Below the pieces are notes generated by a model. That model had not been told where the DNA came from and did not search any database. It worked only from the letters and a program-made list of their open reading frames with translations. From Eopsaltria australis (lineage: Eukaryota; Chordata; Aves; Passeriformes; Petroicidae): a DNA stretch of 64,000 nucleotides. The DNA is taken from assembly GCA_034509425.1 (NCBI GenBank), contig JAVTVJ010000789.1, positions 372,001 to 436,000 on the forward strand, written 5' to 3'. This document shows, piece after piece, positions 39,201 to 54,200 of the stretch. Numbering within the stretch: the stretch's first letter is position 1; each line of letters starts with the position of its first letter. A program made the translations under genes and the position numbers.

Positions 39201-42200
39201 AGTAAAACAATATGCATCTTAAACAGGAATCCATTGCATGAGAAAAAATGGAGAAAGAACCTCAAAACTTGTGCTGGACTCAGTTAAACATCATTTCCCT
39301 TGGATTGTTTTTGTTGTGCATTTAGAAGGAAGGTGCTGAATCCCTGGACACCTCCCAGTCCTGAGCTCAGTGTGAATACTGGAGTGTGCCCCTTCACAGG
39401 ATTGAGACCTCATCAGGGGAGGAAGAGCAACTCATTATGGAATTGGGTGTGTGGAAATGCAGCACTGGTCCATCTGCTCAGCCTCCCTTGCTTTAAAGAG
39501 CTGTGCACATTCACATCTGAGTTTAGAATTTGGTCCCTACTGTTCACACAGGGCTTGGAGAGAGGGACACAAATAGACATCGAGCTCCCTGATTGATCTC
39601 AGAGCTGATATTTTCCATGAAGCTGAAGTGGTGGGGATGGAAGGGAGAGAGGGTGATTATAAACAAAAGGACATATTGCAGCATAGGATAGCAGGGCAGT
39701 AATTCAGTTTCAGTCGTGATGCTAGTTATAAAACACTATCTGCAGAGGTGCTGTTTCTGACATCAGGAGAAAAACCTGATAGAATTATAGCCTTGAAATC
39801 AATCTGGGAATAGGATGCAGAAATCTATAAATCAGACACAGAACAATCTACAAAGTCTCATTTTTAGGAGGGCTCTGTTGATGAAATTAGATTAAAATAA
39901 ATTTACATATATATCAAGTTTATTATTAAAATCTAGTCACATCAGTAAACAAAATTATTTGTGAAAGAGAATGTTACTCTGGTTTTTGAACTCAGAGTAG
40001 ACCTCTTTGGCTGATCAGAACACAGAGTTATTGTCTGCTTGTCAAGTCACAAATCTATTCCTTAGAGCTAATAAATGGTTAGTGTTCAAATACTATGTTT
40101 TATCTGACTCCCACCTCATAAAGCTACCACACATAATACTAAATTATCCAGCATTGAGCAGGATCAGTCTCCTGACTCCTCCATCTTACAGAAAGAAAAA
40201 CAAACCTAGTAATTGATGGTGGGAAAGAAAGAAAATAAAGTTATTTGAAAACAAACAAAATGGGCCATAAAGTTTGTTAAAATGTAATAATAAAAAAAAA
40301 CCTCATACAGCATCAGCGACTGCATCCGAAGAACTGCTCTGGAACAAAAAGGAAAATAATTCAGCTTCCACTGAAAAAGTAGGGGGATTTCTTTAAATTA
40401 GAATTTGCAGTAGAGTGAGGGTTTGCTCGTGGGCTGGCACAGGAGAACTGCAAACCCCATGTCCCAGAGAGCCCTGAGAAGACAGGAGCTGCTCTCTGTG
40501 TTCCCCCTGTGAAGCAGCTCCTGCCTAAGTGGACAGGATCCTGCTGGCATTGAAGTGGGGCAGCCTTTAGGGCAAATCAGGAGCTGAATCTATTAATGGC
40601 CTCTCAGCTGGGGAGTGGAAGGCACCATTAACCACTGAGTGCCCACCTGAGTGGGAAGCCACAGTCACAGGGTGGCTTCTGAAGCTCTGAGCCACTGACA
40701 CAAAGGACTGGCTTCAGTTCCTCACCCAAATGAGTGGGAATGGGCATTGGAGGTTTTTAAATGAATGCTTAAGCAACAGAAAGAAATGTGTAATATAGCC
40801 ATGGATGGTTCTACTGAAATCACAATGTAATATCCACCAAAATACTACTTATCCTTTTTACTCTCTCCCAAACTTAGAGTTAAAATAAGACTCAGCAGCA
40901 GCAGTGTCATGAGTTGTGAATCTCTGGTTGTCACCTTCAGCTGGTTCCTGACCATTCCTCTGATGAGGCCATGCCAGCTTAAGGCAATCAGAAGGATTCC
41001 CTGTGCCAGAGGATCCTCTGGAAAATTCTAATTACCCCTTTTCCTTGACTTCATAATCTCTTTTTAACACTCTACTTTGGGCACCAAATCATGTGGAAAG
41101 GAATTTCACATTTTGCTGGGTGTGATATCAAAATACTTCATAATTTTTTTCCATGTGCATTTCTTCTCTTGAGAAACAGTTACAGACATTCCCTGGTCAT
41201 GTCCCCCAACAATCCTAATTTCTAAGCCTCTTGTATTTGCCCTTCAGTCACCTCTTTCCCAGACAAAGAACCTCAATCTGTTTATCTTTTTTTTTTTTTT
41301 CCCCCCCTAGAAATCATTTCATTCTTTTGATCATCCTGTTCTCTCCCCTCACTGGGCATTCCAGCTCTTTTTTTCTGAGATGGGACACCCAGACCTGCAT
41401 TTGAGGGCAGCACTGTGTACTGGAGGTGTATATAATAAAACAAACATTTTTATTTTGATCTTAACTCCATCACTCATAATTGCTGCTGTTCCATCAGATG
41501 TTACTGTGATAGATTTTGGAAGAACATCTCCTGTGTGTAGACTGTGGTAACTAAACATGGTCTCTTAGGCTGAAAATATCCAAAAAATTCACAAAGTGTC
41601 AAAAATCTCAGGTGAGGGAGTCCAAACTCAGCAAAGAGTCTAAATGAGACCCTTTAACTCAAGATTTCTGTGGTTAAAGTTGCAGCCAGGTTTGTGTTGG
41701 AGTTCTCAAGGCCTCCCATCAGTGCCAAAGGCTCTGGGGTTGCCACTTCCCCTGCTCCATTATTGCCTTGGTTTTGTCCCTCTGATCTCAATCCAGGGTC
41801 TATTATTTTAATTTTCAGTATTGATTAATTACATCACAAATAATACAAGTGAACAGACAAAGCTGGGCAGGGCAGGGGAGGGCTGAGCCAAAGGATTGAC
41901 CTATCAATACACCCATAATATATTCCTAATACCCTCTTTTCCAAAATCAAAGCTGTTTCTTCCCCAGTAGAGAAAATAAACAGCAACAGCTTCTCCAGTG
42001 CAAGCTTTCCAGCAGGGTTTTATTTGGTCTTCAAAATGATGTGGCTGTGTTCCCAATTATGTCATCTTTTTACATAATATATTTAAAGCTGCTTTTCCAC
42101 CACGCTGCTGAGAACATGTTTTCAAACAGTTTAGGATAATGAAGTTCCTAATTTCGAAGGAAGAACCTGTGAATATGTTCAAAAGGGAGAAATCAGAATG

Positions 42201-45200
42201 GAAAAAAAACCCAAGATTTTTTTTTTTCCTTTTTAACTATTTGGTCTTTACATGGGGCTTTCATATTTCTGCAGCTGATCCCGATGTGGATTAGGGATAA
42301 TAAACAGCCTATTAATGGAGGCCTGAACTAGGAAATGGAGTTTGAATCAGCAGCAAAATTCAATGGCTGGCGAAGGTTAATAACTCCATTACTATCAGCT
42401 CTATTTTTGAGCCGTTTGAAGAGCTGGGTGTTAGCCTTATCTTACTCCTCATTAATTGAGCTAATAGAACCCCAGTGACCCCACCATGCTGCCATTATCT
42501 GAGAGTTTACCAGACATGGGCTGGAATACTTATCACTGAATATGTATTCCTCAGATTCATTTTTATATCAGAAATATTTTTGTTAAAGACTGGCTGCCTT
42601 CAGGTTCCTTTTTTTGCTTTTTCATTTCTTTGCTGCCTTTTGCAGCAGCTACATATTTGGAAATTACATGTAAATGGCTTAATTAAATCCCTATCAAGGA
42701 ACAAGCTAAATCCCAAAATAGTTGCATCAAGGAAACATGGTAGCGATTGAGTTATTCTGACATGGAAAAATCTTACAGAGCATTTTTAAAACTTTGACCT
42801 AATTTAAATGATGGGTATTGTGTGTTTATAATAGATGTGGTCTTAGTTGATGGCAGACAAAAAGCTGATGAGTAGCAAAGAAGAAATGTTATGATTATAT
42901 CTTATTTTCACCTCATTTTCAAGAAAAAAAAAACAAAACAGAAAAATGATGTGGTAATCAAGGTACTAAATCAGTGCAATAACATTTGCCTGCACCAGAG
43001 AGACAGAGAAACTGTAGGAAAAGTCCAAGTGAACTATGTAGGATTTGGATTAATCTGTAAAATAGTAAACATAATGGGCAGCACAATTCTCTATTTCAAG
43101 AATTCTCTTTTTTTTTTCTCAGCTCACTCTTCCAGCCATTCTGTAGCTGCTGCTTTGGTGACTCTTGTCTTCACCAACACTGATTGGTTTGGGGTTTATT
43201 TTCCCTTTGCATTTCAGTGCTCCCCTCTCAGCTGGGCTCTTCCTCCTCCCCCGTGTGTTCAAATCCAACAGGCTTCTCATAAAAACCAAGGGGCAGTGAG
43301 GGCCAAAGGAGGTGGATCTTGCAGAGCTCTGTGATGTGATTATGGGATAGAAACTTGCTGGGAAGTGTGGTTTAGGTGATGAATCCTGAGCTGCCCTCCC
43401 TGCCCCAGCAGAGACATCCCCCTCTCACCCACAGCCACAGCCGTGCTCTGAGAGACCACAGCACCCTGGCCAAGGGGGAAATCACAAATTCTGGTCCCCA
43501 ACCAAAATCCCAGTGTTTGCTGGGCAAAATTAGCAAATCTCCCTCTCACCTGAGACTCGTCTGCTTCTCTCAGTGAGTGGGATCAGTTCAACCCAGTTTC
43601 TACTCCTGTAGCCTTTTCCAAGCCACAGGACTAACTCAGTGACTGTGTTATCTCTTGATGCAAGTGTTTGGGCACTTACCCTGCTCACTGACCAGATTGT
43701 AATTAAGTCATTTATGTTTCTTTCCTGATCTGCTTCCAGTGCAAGAGGCATCACTGGGCGGGGAGTGATGGGCAAAATATATGAGGGAATCTCCCATTCC
43801 CTCCCGTGTCCCTCTGGCATGAGGGCTCCCTTCAGCACTCCCAGGGGCTACATGGAGTGCAAAAACTCACCCTCACACTCTTTTGTCCACACAAACCCAA
43901 TGGAAGCAGCTCCTTATTCAGATTTCTGAATTTTCAGAGGTTTAGCCACTGGGTGGGGAATCCTTGTTCTCCATTCTCCTCCTCTTCCTCAGCAGATTGT
44001 GCTCTCTCTTCCCTCCTAACACTCATCTGAATAGAAGCTCTTGCTCTTAAATAATCCAATAGATAGAAAATTGGATGATTACAATAAAAAGATTATGTCA
44101 CTCCTGCTGCACATTCTGCCTGACCTATATTGGTCCCAGAAGAGCCTTTCTCTCCTGGGGAGAAGCATTAATATGCATCTTGAGCCAGCAATAGCAAAAC
44201 ATCAAATGCAGTTTTAAAATCTTTCTATGGGCTTTCTGTAGGATGCTGCATTTGCTGTCACGAGCTGATTCTGCTCCAGCAAGAATAGGAGGTATATTTG
44301 GCTTCAGTTGTGGGAGGCAGGGATTATTTTTAGAAGTTACCTCATCTCATACAAGCTCCTTTTGATGGCTGGAGTTTGTGTGGTGAAATCCTGGATGAAG
44401 CAATTAAAGAGTGCTCTGATCTCAGCAAGCTTCCAAAGTCTCCAGGAAGAGAAAGAAGAAAAGCTTCTACTTCTAAGTCAGTGTTTTTATTTTTATTGTT
44501 GTTTTTAAGGACCCAACACCCTGTGCACAGCCCTTTCATTTTTTTGCTGCTGAAAGGAGGGAGGTTTTCCTGCAGTAACTCTCTCTCACAAATGAGGAAA
44601 CCTAAGGAAACCTGAAGACTTTCTATCCTGGTTTCCCTTATGTTGGAACTGTTTCCCTTGGAAGTTGCCACCAACATCAAGGTTGCCTTTCTGAACTCAG
44701 CACCAAACTGGAGAGGGAAAAATCTGTACAAGCAGCAGAATCTGGGCTAATTTTGATGTCTGGCACTGGTAGCCAAGGCAAAGCAAACCAGTCATGTCTC
44801 AGTCCAATGACAACTTCCTGATACCAATCTCTACAAATCAGCAAAGGTTGTTCAGGGCATTCACCTGAGACACGACTTTGGCTTAAGGAATGAAGTGAAA
44901 CAGCCATGGAAATCCAAGTGTTTTCATTTCAATAGCAGCCAAGTCTGACCCGTGCTTTCCCCCTCTGCCCTCTCCCTGCTGAAGGTTTTATTCACACATT
45001 TTGGAGCATCCCCAAGAGCTCACTGCACTCTCCTTCAGGTCTCTCAGTTTGCTCTCTGTTCCTCTCACTCTCCAAGGCTGACTCTGGGCTGGGATCCAGC
45101 AGGGCTGGAGGTTCTGGGTGTGCATCGCCTGGGGGTTCATCCTGCAGCTCCTCTTGCCCTGAGGGCTCATCCTGCAGCTCCTCTTGAGGCTCTCAGGTCC

Positions 45201-48200
45201 CGAATTCGCTCTGAGCCAACAATTCTGCTGAGATGGGTGCATAGGAAAGCTGTGGCTACAGTCATGCACCACCAGTGCATTTCGTGGTGTGCAATGCTGA
45301 TTGGTCTCACAGGGTAAAACATGATGTGCTTTGTCTATTCTCACTATTTCCTCACGGTCTAAAGCAGTCATTTTCAACATTTCACCTTAATTAACTCAGT
45401 AGTTCACACACAAATAAGAACCACCTACATGCAAGGCTGATTGTGTAGCGTTTTTGTGATGAAGATACTGGTTTTGAGATCTGCCTAGAACCAGAAAAAC
45501 TTGAAAAATAAATGAGGGAGTAAAACTTTCTATTTAAAGGCGTGGCAGCATTTTAATTGAATTTACCAATGCATTTACTTTGCATTGGTAAGAGGACACA
45601 TGTAGATAAAACTGAGGAGAGTTGTAACTCTGTAAAACTGTGTGAGAGCTGTAAATGAAGATATTTAGTGGCTGAGGAAGCATGAGGGGAAAGGAGAGCT
45701 GGCCAGGGCTGTCCAACATCTCCCATCCTGTCAGGATCTTGCTGATCACTTCAGTTGTGTGGTAGCAAAATTTGGCTGAATATTCTTCTGAATAAATGCA
45801 GCAAGGCCACCCTTACACCTTGTACCGGTTAAAACTGAGTTTATGAACTCCACAATCACCAGAATTCAGGATTTCTGAGGTAAAAGCATGGACAGGATTG
45901 TGCCAGCTGTGCTCTGATTTAACAATCTCGTTGGATCTGGGACTAATCCCAGAGTAAGGCTTTACTCAGAGCTCATGTGGCAAAACTGGCCCATGCAGAA
46001 AACCCTCAGCAGAGCAAGCACTGAGCTGCTTCTGCTTGGATTCTCCAGGCTGGAGATCTGGGAAGGCAAGTGCATCAGTCTGTAGCAAATAAAATACAGT
46101 TTTGGTGATTAAAACTGACAAGAAATATTGCATATTGAATGGAGACTGGTTTGTCATTACCATGAGGATTAGAAAGTGTAATCTTCATTAAAACATCACT
46201 GGATTTACTGCTGTTTGCCTTGGAACAAGATATTTGCTCAGAATTTTCTAGTGAGGAAATTTAGTAAGTGCAGGGCGATTTAAGAGAGGGGAACTGAATC
46301 CTGCCACAGTTTGTTCTGCAGGAAGGATGTGGGAATGATCCCTGATGTCTGACAGATGCACTGGATCCAATTCTGTGGGCTTGGATCTCCTGCAGTCCCA
46401 TAAATGTATTAATCACTCTCATTTCAGTTGGCCTCCTTTGGCTCAGGAGCTGACCCAGGGTTTTTATGCTGTGCAAGGATCATATTTTCTGTCCCTAAAT
46501 TCATTATGTTTACAAAATCCCATATTACAGAGTGCTGTCCTTAGAAATACATTTTGTGAAAGATTTTTGTCTGTTCCACAGAGGCTTTTAAACATTACCC
46601 TTTCCTGACAGCTTCTGTATCTCTTAGCTCAGTAGGGCACTGCCATGCTTTGATAAAAATAATCCTTAAAAAATTGTGGCCCATCATTCTTTTGAGATGA
46701 ATGCTGATTAATATCCCACTGATACTCCCTGAGTGAACAATCCTGTTCTGTGGAGAGGCTGAGCAAAGGTCAAGGTACAGCAGGTTAAAAGAATAATGGT
46801 TCCATTTAACCTTCCAGTAAAAGCTGCTCCTTTTGTGAACTTCATTTAAGCTGATTTTCAGGACAAGTCTATAGGAAAGGTTCCTCCTCACATACTTGCA
46901 GTGAAATCATTTGATTCATATTGGCCATGAATGTGCCCCAAAGTTAAACAGATACAAAATAAAGAAATAATGTGTTTTCTCAACCCCTTGAGTCCTGGGA
47001 ACTCTTCAGTTTGACTTCTGTTTAAACACTTTGCAGCAAGACACTGAACTGTCAGAGCTAAGTGGTGGTGGGTATGGGGAACTTGCCATATTTTTGTAAA
47101 GTTTGCTTTCTCCTTTTAAAAGTCCCATTTTCTCACAGAGCTCTGTCTCCAGCTGTACATTTCTAACCTCCATGGATGCACAGATTTAACTGGCACAGGA
47201 ACAAACCCTTAGATTTCATTCCACCATAATTTCAGTTTGGAAACTTGCTGCCATATTTATTTTTCTTTTGTTCGAAATATCACTGCCAGTCCATTATACT
47301 GAATCCAGGTTTTTATTGGCTTTCTGTGAATAAATTGCTGGCATGTGTTTTGCTTTGTGATTATTAAAGAGTTCAGTGTACTCCAATTCTGTAATTAGAA
47401 TCCCAGAATTCTGAAGGTTGGAAAAGACCTTTAAAATCATCAAGTCCAACCTTCAACCCAGCACCACCGAGGAGTTCACCACTAAACCACGTCCTCAAGT
47501 GCCACATCCACACGTTTTTGAGCACTTTCAGGGATGGTGACTCCACCACTTCCCTGGGCAGCCTGTTCCAATGCCTGACCATGAAGATTTTTTTCCTGCT
47601 ATCTATCTAAACTTCCTTTGGCTCAACTTGAAACCATTTCCTGTAGTTCTTTCAGCTGTTACTCAGAAAAATCTTGTGATCAAACACAGCCAAGCCAGTG
47701 GTGGCAGGAGAGAAGGTTGGATATAATGACCTGGGAAATGCAGGAATGGATTCAGTTCTTAAGGTCTTCTCTGTGGCTGTACATTTGCATCTCAAACCTG
47801 GGAATTTTGCTCAGCACAGCTTCCCAACTGCCCTGTCTGCAAAAGCTTGAGAGGAGCTTCCTTGGCTTTATTAAGTTGTTTATCCCAGTTGTTTCACTGC
47901 TGAGGGCAGGAGAGCTCCAGCATCAGGGCTGGATATTTGAGTTTAGTTCTTGTCTTGTAGAGAATTTCTCCAGTGGTTCCTAAGTTTCTCCTGACGGTGT
48001 CTTCCTTCCCCCCACCCCTACCTGACCCTGCTCTGGATCTCAACTGTTGTTTTACCTTGTTGATGGTTTGTCTATATTTGCTTTAACCAGATGCCCCTCT
48101 TTGCATGCAGCACTGGGACTCATCCCCTCTCTCCTATCAACAATAATTAGCCTTGTAAGACTAATGGAAGAAATCGTGTCTAATTACCCTGTTGAAGGCC

Positions 48201-51200
48201 CAATTATGTTATTAACATTTGTGGGCTATAAGCTAATGATGAGGAGAGCCTCTCATTTGCATAGCATTAAGTTAATTGAGCTGGAAGCTATGGGGTGGAT
48301 AGCAGTGATGAGAGCAGGATTCTGTTACAGAATGGATAATGATGACCCGAGCAGGACGATTCACCTGACAGGTTTATTAATTAACAGCTATCTGATTACC
48401 TCAAAGAAATGGCAAGTGGCAGTGCTTCTGAAAGGAGCTGCACTGTTGTTTTTTTTTTTTAATGAAAGGTGCTCTATCACTGTGGATATTCTGGGGTGAT
48501 TTATGGTAATGGCAGTGAAAGCTCTTTCCTGGAAGACGACACAAAAACCTGGTCTGGTTTCCTCCCTGCCCTTAAAAACCATTCTGCAAAGGGCTGATAT
48601 TTGTGAATATTCCTCATTCTCACAAGGTGCACAAAGTCTGTGCTGCTGAGTGGCTGAACTGTGCATTTGGAAAATCCTAAATTGTTGGGTAACCTGGAAG
48701 TTTTGCCCTCGGAAGAACCAGATGGTTTGATTTTGTAAAAGGTGTTTTTCATTTTGGTGTTAGGCAGGATTCTGTGTTGCATTAGTGGGGAAATAATATA
48801 AACATTCAGCTTTCCACATCTTCCTGCGATGTGCAAGCTGCAAGTGGAGGTGAGGACCCTTTCCTTCAGTTTATTTCTGGCTACAAACAGTTATGCAAAG
48901 AAACAGAAGTCTTTATTTAAAACAGTTCTAAGAAGAAAAGTCCATCTTTTCCTTTCTTGTTAAACGTCAGATTCTGTCTGATTAATTCCAAACACATTGT
49001 AATTCACAACAGATTCAGACAGTCTTGTTTGAACTCGAGTATCTTTTGGAGGAAAAATCACTCTGTTTAAAAGTTGCCTGTGCAATCAATCCAAGAGTGA
49101 AGAACTTCCTATGCAGTTGCTCATCATTAGAATCCCACACCTCAGCCGTGAGTGGATCTGAATGTCAAATGTAGTTTCCACTCAGCAGATCTTTTATATT
49201 TTCTTCATCTACTCTGAAGAGCCCATTATTAAGTCCCGTGAGCTCCAGACCTTACCCAGTGACTGAAATCCTCACTTCATCCTCAAAATACCTTTGGCCA
49301 GACTTGTCTCAGGCAATAAGAGAACACTACAGATTTCAACCTTTCAGATAATGACTTTTTATCCATTTAAGTGGCCTGGTGATTAGTGTGTCAATAGTAA
49401 CAGACTTGTGAAGAGCAGAGACTTATAGGTAAAATATATTCACTGTTATTTTCATGGGATCATAAAATATCCTGAACTGGAAGGGACACACAAGGATCAG
49501 GGAGCCCAAGTCCTGGCCCTGCACAGACACCCCAACAATCCCACCCTGTCCTTGTTGTCCAAACACTCCTGGAGCTCTGGGGCTGTGCCCATTCCCTGGA
49601 GAGCCTTTTCAGTGCCCCAGCACCCTCTGGGGGGAGTACCTTTTCCTAATCCCAGCCTAACCCTCCCCTGGCACAGCTCCAGCCATTCCCAAAAATTTAT
49701 ATCCATGTATTCTGCATCTGGCATTTGCTGGGCACCAAGGAGCTGAGAACATTGATCTGCTGGTGGTAGAGAGGCTAAAATTTTAGTTTAGTAGCTACTT
49801 AGAGACTGAAAAATCACCACCTGGTCAACAGGAGAAGAGGGAGAAAATGAAAAATCAGAGCTGAAGGAAGTAATCTGGGGGAGCAGCTCCTGATCTGAGC
49901 TGTTCAGTGGTCCTGGCTCAGAGCTGCCAGCAAGAGCAGATTCCAAAGGATTGAGGGTTGATTATTCCATGTAGCTGAGCTGTTGTGGTCACCTGTGTGA
50001 TGTGAAGCAAGCCAGGGAGAAGCATTGGTGTGACATTTTCTCCATCTCCTTCCAGCCTGGGATGGTCCAGAGCCTGTGGTTGTGGAGAAATCACTGGAAG
50101 AGTTTGTTCAGGACAGCCAGGACAAGGAATAAAAGCATTTAATGGAATTTGAACCCTCCATCCTCCTCATTAGCTTCCTGTAATCACCAGCCCACACAGT
50201 CAGTGTGGATAGAAATATCTTTACCATATAAATTAGATTTTCTGTGAGGTGTTCTGTGGTTCACCACAGTGCCTGGTTGTGTAAAATAGACAAACACAGC
50301 ATCGAGCCAAGATCTGATAGAGCAGGAATTATGTATTTAATTCAGAGTTCTGTATGGAGTGCTCATAAAAGCTTGATCATGATAGAGGGCCCCATAAACA
50401 TTTGGGAACATAAATATTTCTGTAGGAAATGGCTTTGTGAAGCATTTAGTTGTTGAGTAATAAGAACAACAAGAGAAAATCAGAATAACAGAAGCCTCTA
50501 GGTACTGGTCTGATGGGTTATATATGTTGCAATGATAATAGTGTTGAGGGAGAATTTTTATGGGACCAGCAGCAACAAATACATCGAGTCCTGCCAATTT
50601 ACTAATGAATTCATTTTTCTTGTGCTTGCCCCACTTGTTTTCCCTGCTGTTCAAAATTCCAGCTTTAAACCTGAAAAGCAGTGGATGGCACCTCGGGGTG
50701 CTGAGCTGCTCCTCTGAGTTTGTGTGAGCTGAGTGTTTGGAGTCTTGGGCCATTTCTGGAACATCCATTACTTGTGTATTTAGGCAGCAGTCCAGCCAGA
50801 CAACACAGGGACATATATTTTAGGAAAGCACACATCAAAAAGTGTTTTAAATGGCCAAATCGTAGGACAAAACATTCTGGCAACACAGCTGGTGCTCTGT
50901 CAGTCTGTGGGCTGGAAAATAAGAAGGGAACCTGTAAGAAAAATAAAAACAGCCTAGGAATAGCTAATCAGGTTAGAAGGGATGTTCTGGCTGCAAGGAT
51001 TTTGAGGGCTATGGAGAAAAATTGAATAAGATTAAAAAATGTTTGTCCATCCTGTGTGACAGATGTGGGGGAAGATGGAATCGTTTGTTACTTCTGTGTT
51101 TTTCCTCTGCAAACAGCAGCAGCAATGAGCTGGCAGGCACAGTGAAATGCAGTTAGCAAAAGTAATGGGAGTTGAAAGTTTGACCTTTTGTGATGGAAAT

Positions 51201-54200
51201 TTGATATGAAAAAAGGGTCTTTTGATAATTTCTCTACCCAATCAGATATGGGAGATGTCTTGATCCTGTTTCCTCATTTGCATGCTGACTGATCTCATTT
51301 GAAAACCCAATCATTCAGAAATATTGGGACGTCAACAGAAATGTTACAAACAAGAAGTTGTTTTATCTGAAAGGTCTGCAGGGTGTCATCTCTTGTTTTT
51401 CACTCCAGTGGCCTGATCTCTTCTTCATGATTCCGTGTTTTTATTGGCAGGATAAGTTGAACATATTGAAATGCAAATAGCCCTTTCCACATTGAACCGA
51501 AATATAGGAGGTTTTTTTCTGTGTGATTGATTGTACCCAGGGCACTTCAAAAGACACAAAGAAAATACTTTCTGCAGTGCCTCTGATTCCTTGACATTGG
51601 CAAGTTCTGACGTTTCCTGTTAGCAATCAGTGGCACTGAGTGATTCCTGAGCCTGCTCTCACCTCTGCTTGTCTCCCATGGAATGCCCACGGTGCTGCTG
51701 TTCCTGGGACAGAGTCTGAGCTCAGTTTGTCTGCACAAATCCTTTTTCGTTATTAACGACCACTCTTTGCTGCTGTCCCAGGTGCTGAATGTCAGAAATG
51801 TGATTTAATGGGTTTTAACAAATTGCAGATGTGTTTAATCCTACCAAGCCCCCCAAGATCACGTGTTGTGTGTAGAACTGCCCCGTGATTATCTGGAAAG
51901 TCAGATTCCACAGCCAAGGCACTGCCCACTTAGGTGAGTTTAGGATCAACTTTATCTCCCAGACAATTTAACCTTTCCGTTTTCTAGAGCAGGCAATCCA
52001 ATTTCCATTTTACTCAGCCTCCCAGTGGGCTGATGACAAGTTTTCCTGCTGTGTGACTGGTGTCATTATCCCTTATTTTGGAGCTTACCTGTTAAACTGA
52101 GCCAAAGTTTTGCATCACTTAACCCAGAAACTGGGGACAAATATCAATATGTGCTAGTCCTGAATAACGAGGATTATTTAAAATATTTTTTTATTTGCAT
52201 GGTATCTTTTTAATATAAATGGCCAGCTGTATGAGAGATCTTTTTTCTTTGGTACCCAAATTTTTTTTTCCACCCAGACTGCCCTGAGCCTGCTAATCTG
52301 AGTGCTGCCCTGGGAAATGGGATGTGCAGCTCCTTCTTTCTGGGGTCACTTAGGTTTGCTCTGCTTTTTAGAAAAAAGTCAGTATTCAGTGAATGTAGGT
52401 CTCTTGCCTCCCTGCTGAACACCTGCACTGGTTTGCAGAGACATCCTGGTTTTTCCACAGGGATTGCTTTCCAAACCCAGATCCTAGAGGGAACAGGTGC
52501 AAGAAAAGGGATGAACAAGATTATAAACTTTACATAATAACAACTCATCTTGGAACTTGCTGAGCTGGTGTTTGTAAAACACTTTGGAATGGAAAGCTCC
52601 AAATTAGACAGGGCAGGATTTACCACAGCGTCCCTCAGGTGGGTGACAAAATTCCTTGTCAGGGACACATGGAGGCCTGCAATCTTCATCACTGAGCTGC
52701 AGGAATCCAATATTCACCCACCTCGTTGTTTACTCAGTGGATTCCAGGGTCTAACCACAAAACAGAGCCTGTGTGTGATGTTTATCTGATGGTACCTAAT
52801 TTCTCCAACAATACCTCTGGATATGGGCTGGGGATTTCACTGCTGGAAGAACGTGCCTGTTCTGACTGAGGAGTAACTTGGCTGATAGGCCCCTTCAAAT
52901 CCAGAGAATCTGTTTCATCAAACCCTGTGGCCTGTCAGCTGTGGGGGAGTGCTTTGTGAAACAGCAGGAATGGCAAATTCCCCCATTCCTTGTGCAGCAA
53001 ACCAGAGCTGTAGGGCTGAGCAGCTCGCAGGGCTCAGCAGCTCTCTGAACGAGACACCCGGTGTTCTCCCAGATGGGAAATCAACCTCCTTCATCTCTCA
53101 TGTGCTTTAGAATATCAAACCACCTAAGTTTAAACACAATGTGTTATTCTTGATAACCACAGCAATCCAGCTCTTCCTTGCTGGATTTTTTTTAATATAC
53201 TTTCCTCTCCACTTTCCTCGTTCCCTCCTCGGCGTTAGGAAAACAAAAAGCAGCTCAGAGCACCAATATTTTCTCCGCGGTGAAGTCAGCATAGAATATT
53301 AGTGTCCAAAAAGTTGTAAAACAAAAGACTATCATATGTTGCACCTTTTAATCATGTAATTGCTGAGTGACATTTAACTCTGAGGCTTTAAGTTACTCCT
53401 TTTCAGCCAGTCTCCTCCTCGTGCCCCTCTCATCCCTCCCTCCTCCCGGAGCAGCCCGCTTTTGCAGAGTGCTGCTTTAACTACACTGAAGTTTGGCTGG
53501 GCTTCTACATATTACAGCAGCGACACGAAAGCAAACAATTGAAGTATTTGAGAACAATGAAATATGTATGGCTATCTGTGACAGCCCTATAAAGCAGAGC
53601 AATTAGCCGCGTAATCCGAGAAAGCCGAAGCGCCCGGCAGCCCACGGTTCCCTATTAGTTAAATGCTTTTTGTACGTCCTCATCCCATCAAATCAACTAA
53701 CACTTCCTTTAATTGGTTCATGAATTATACAGCTCGGCTGCATTATAATTTAATCACCAGTAAACATTCCTGGGGCCTGCTGTAAAGTGTATAGCGCTCA
53801 TTAATTCCTTAATTTCAGCAGATGGAAGGGGAGATCGGATGAACGGTGGCAGTACAGAGCGCCTTGGGCAATGGAAGAAGGGGAAAAAAAAGGTGGGGGG
53901 CCCGTTTAGATTTTTTTTTTTTTTTTAAGGGCTGTCAGAAACTCAATCTGTGAGCTGTCAGCAGCCTGGACCCGCTCCCCCCCCCGCCTCCCCCTGCCTT
54001 CACCCCACCTACCGCTGCAAGTGACTGACGGATTCATATGGAGCCTTGTCAAGCCGTCTTTAAACATCAAGCCAGCGGGTAAACCAAGCCCAATGTAAAT
54101 TAATTCTTGTCTTACGGGCCCCCCTTTCTCTGTCCCCATGAATATTTCATGGCGGGCAGCATAAATATTAATTCTAATAGCTCTGCACAGTGGTTATTAT

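Noticed and set aside
48047..48499. Plus-strand open frame of 150 codons
   Set aside because: No similarity to a known family, no splice or codon pattern support. It overlaps an ATTA-rich stretch better explained as non-coding regulatory sequence.
52210..52710. Minus-strand open frame of 166 codons
   Set aside because: No domain or similarity recognised. Isolated in the middle of a large intron.
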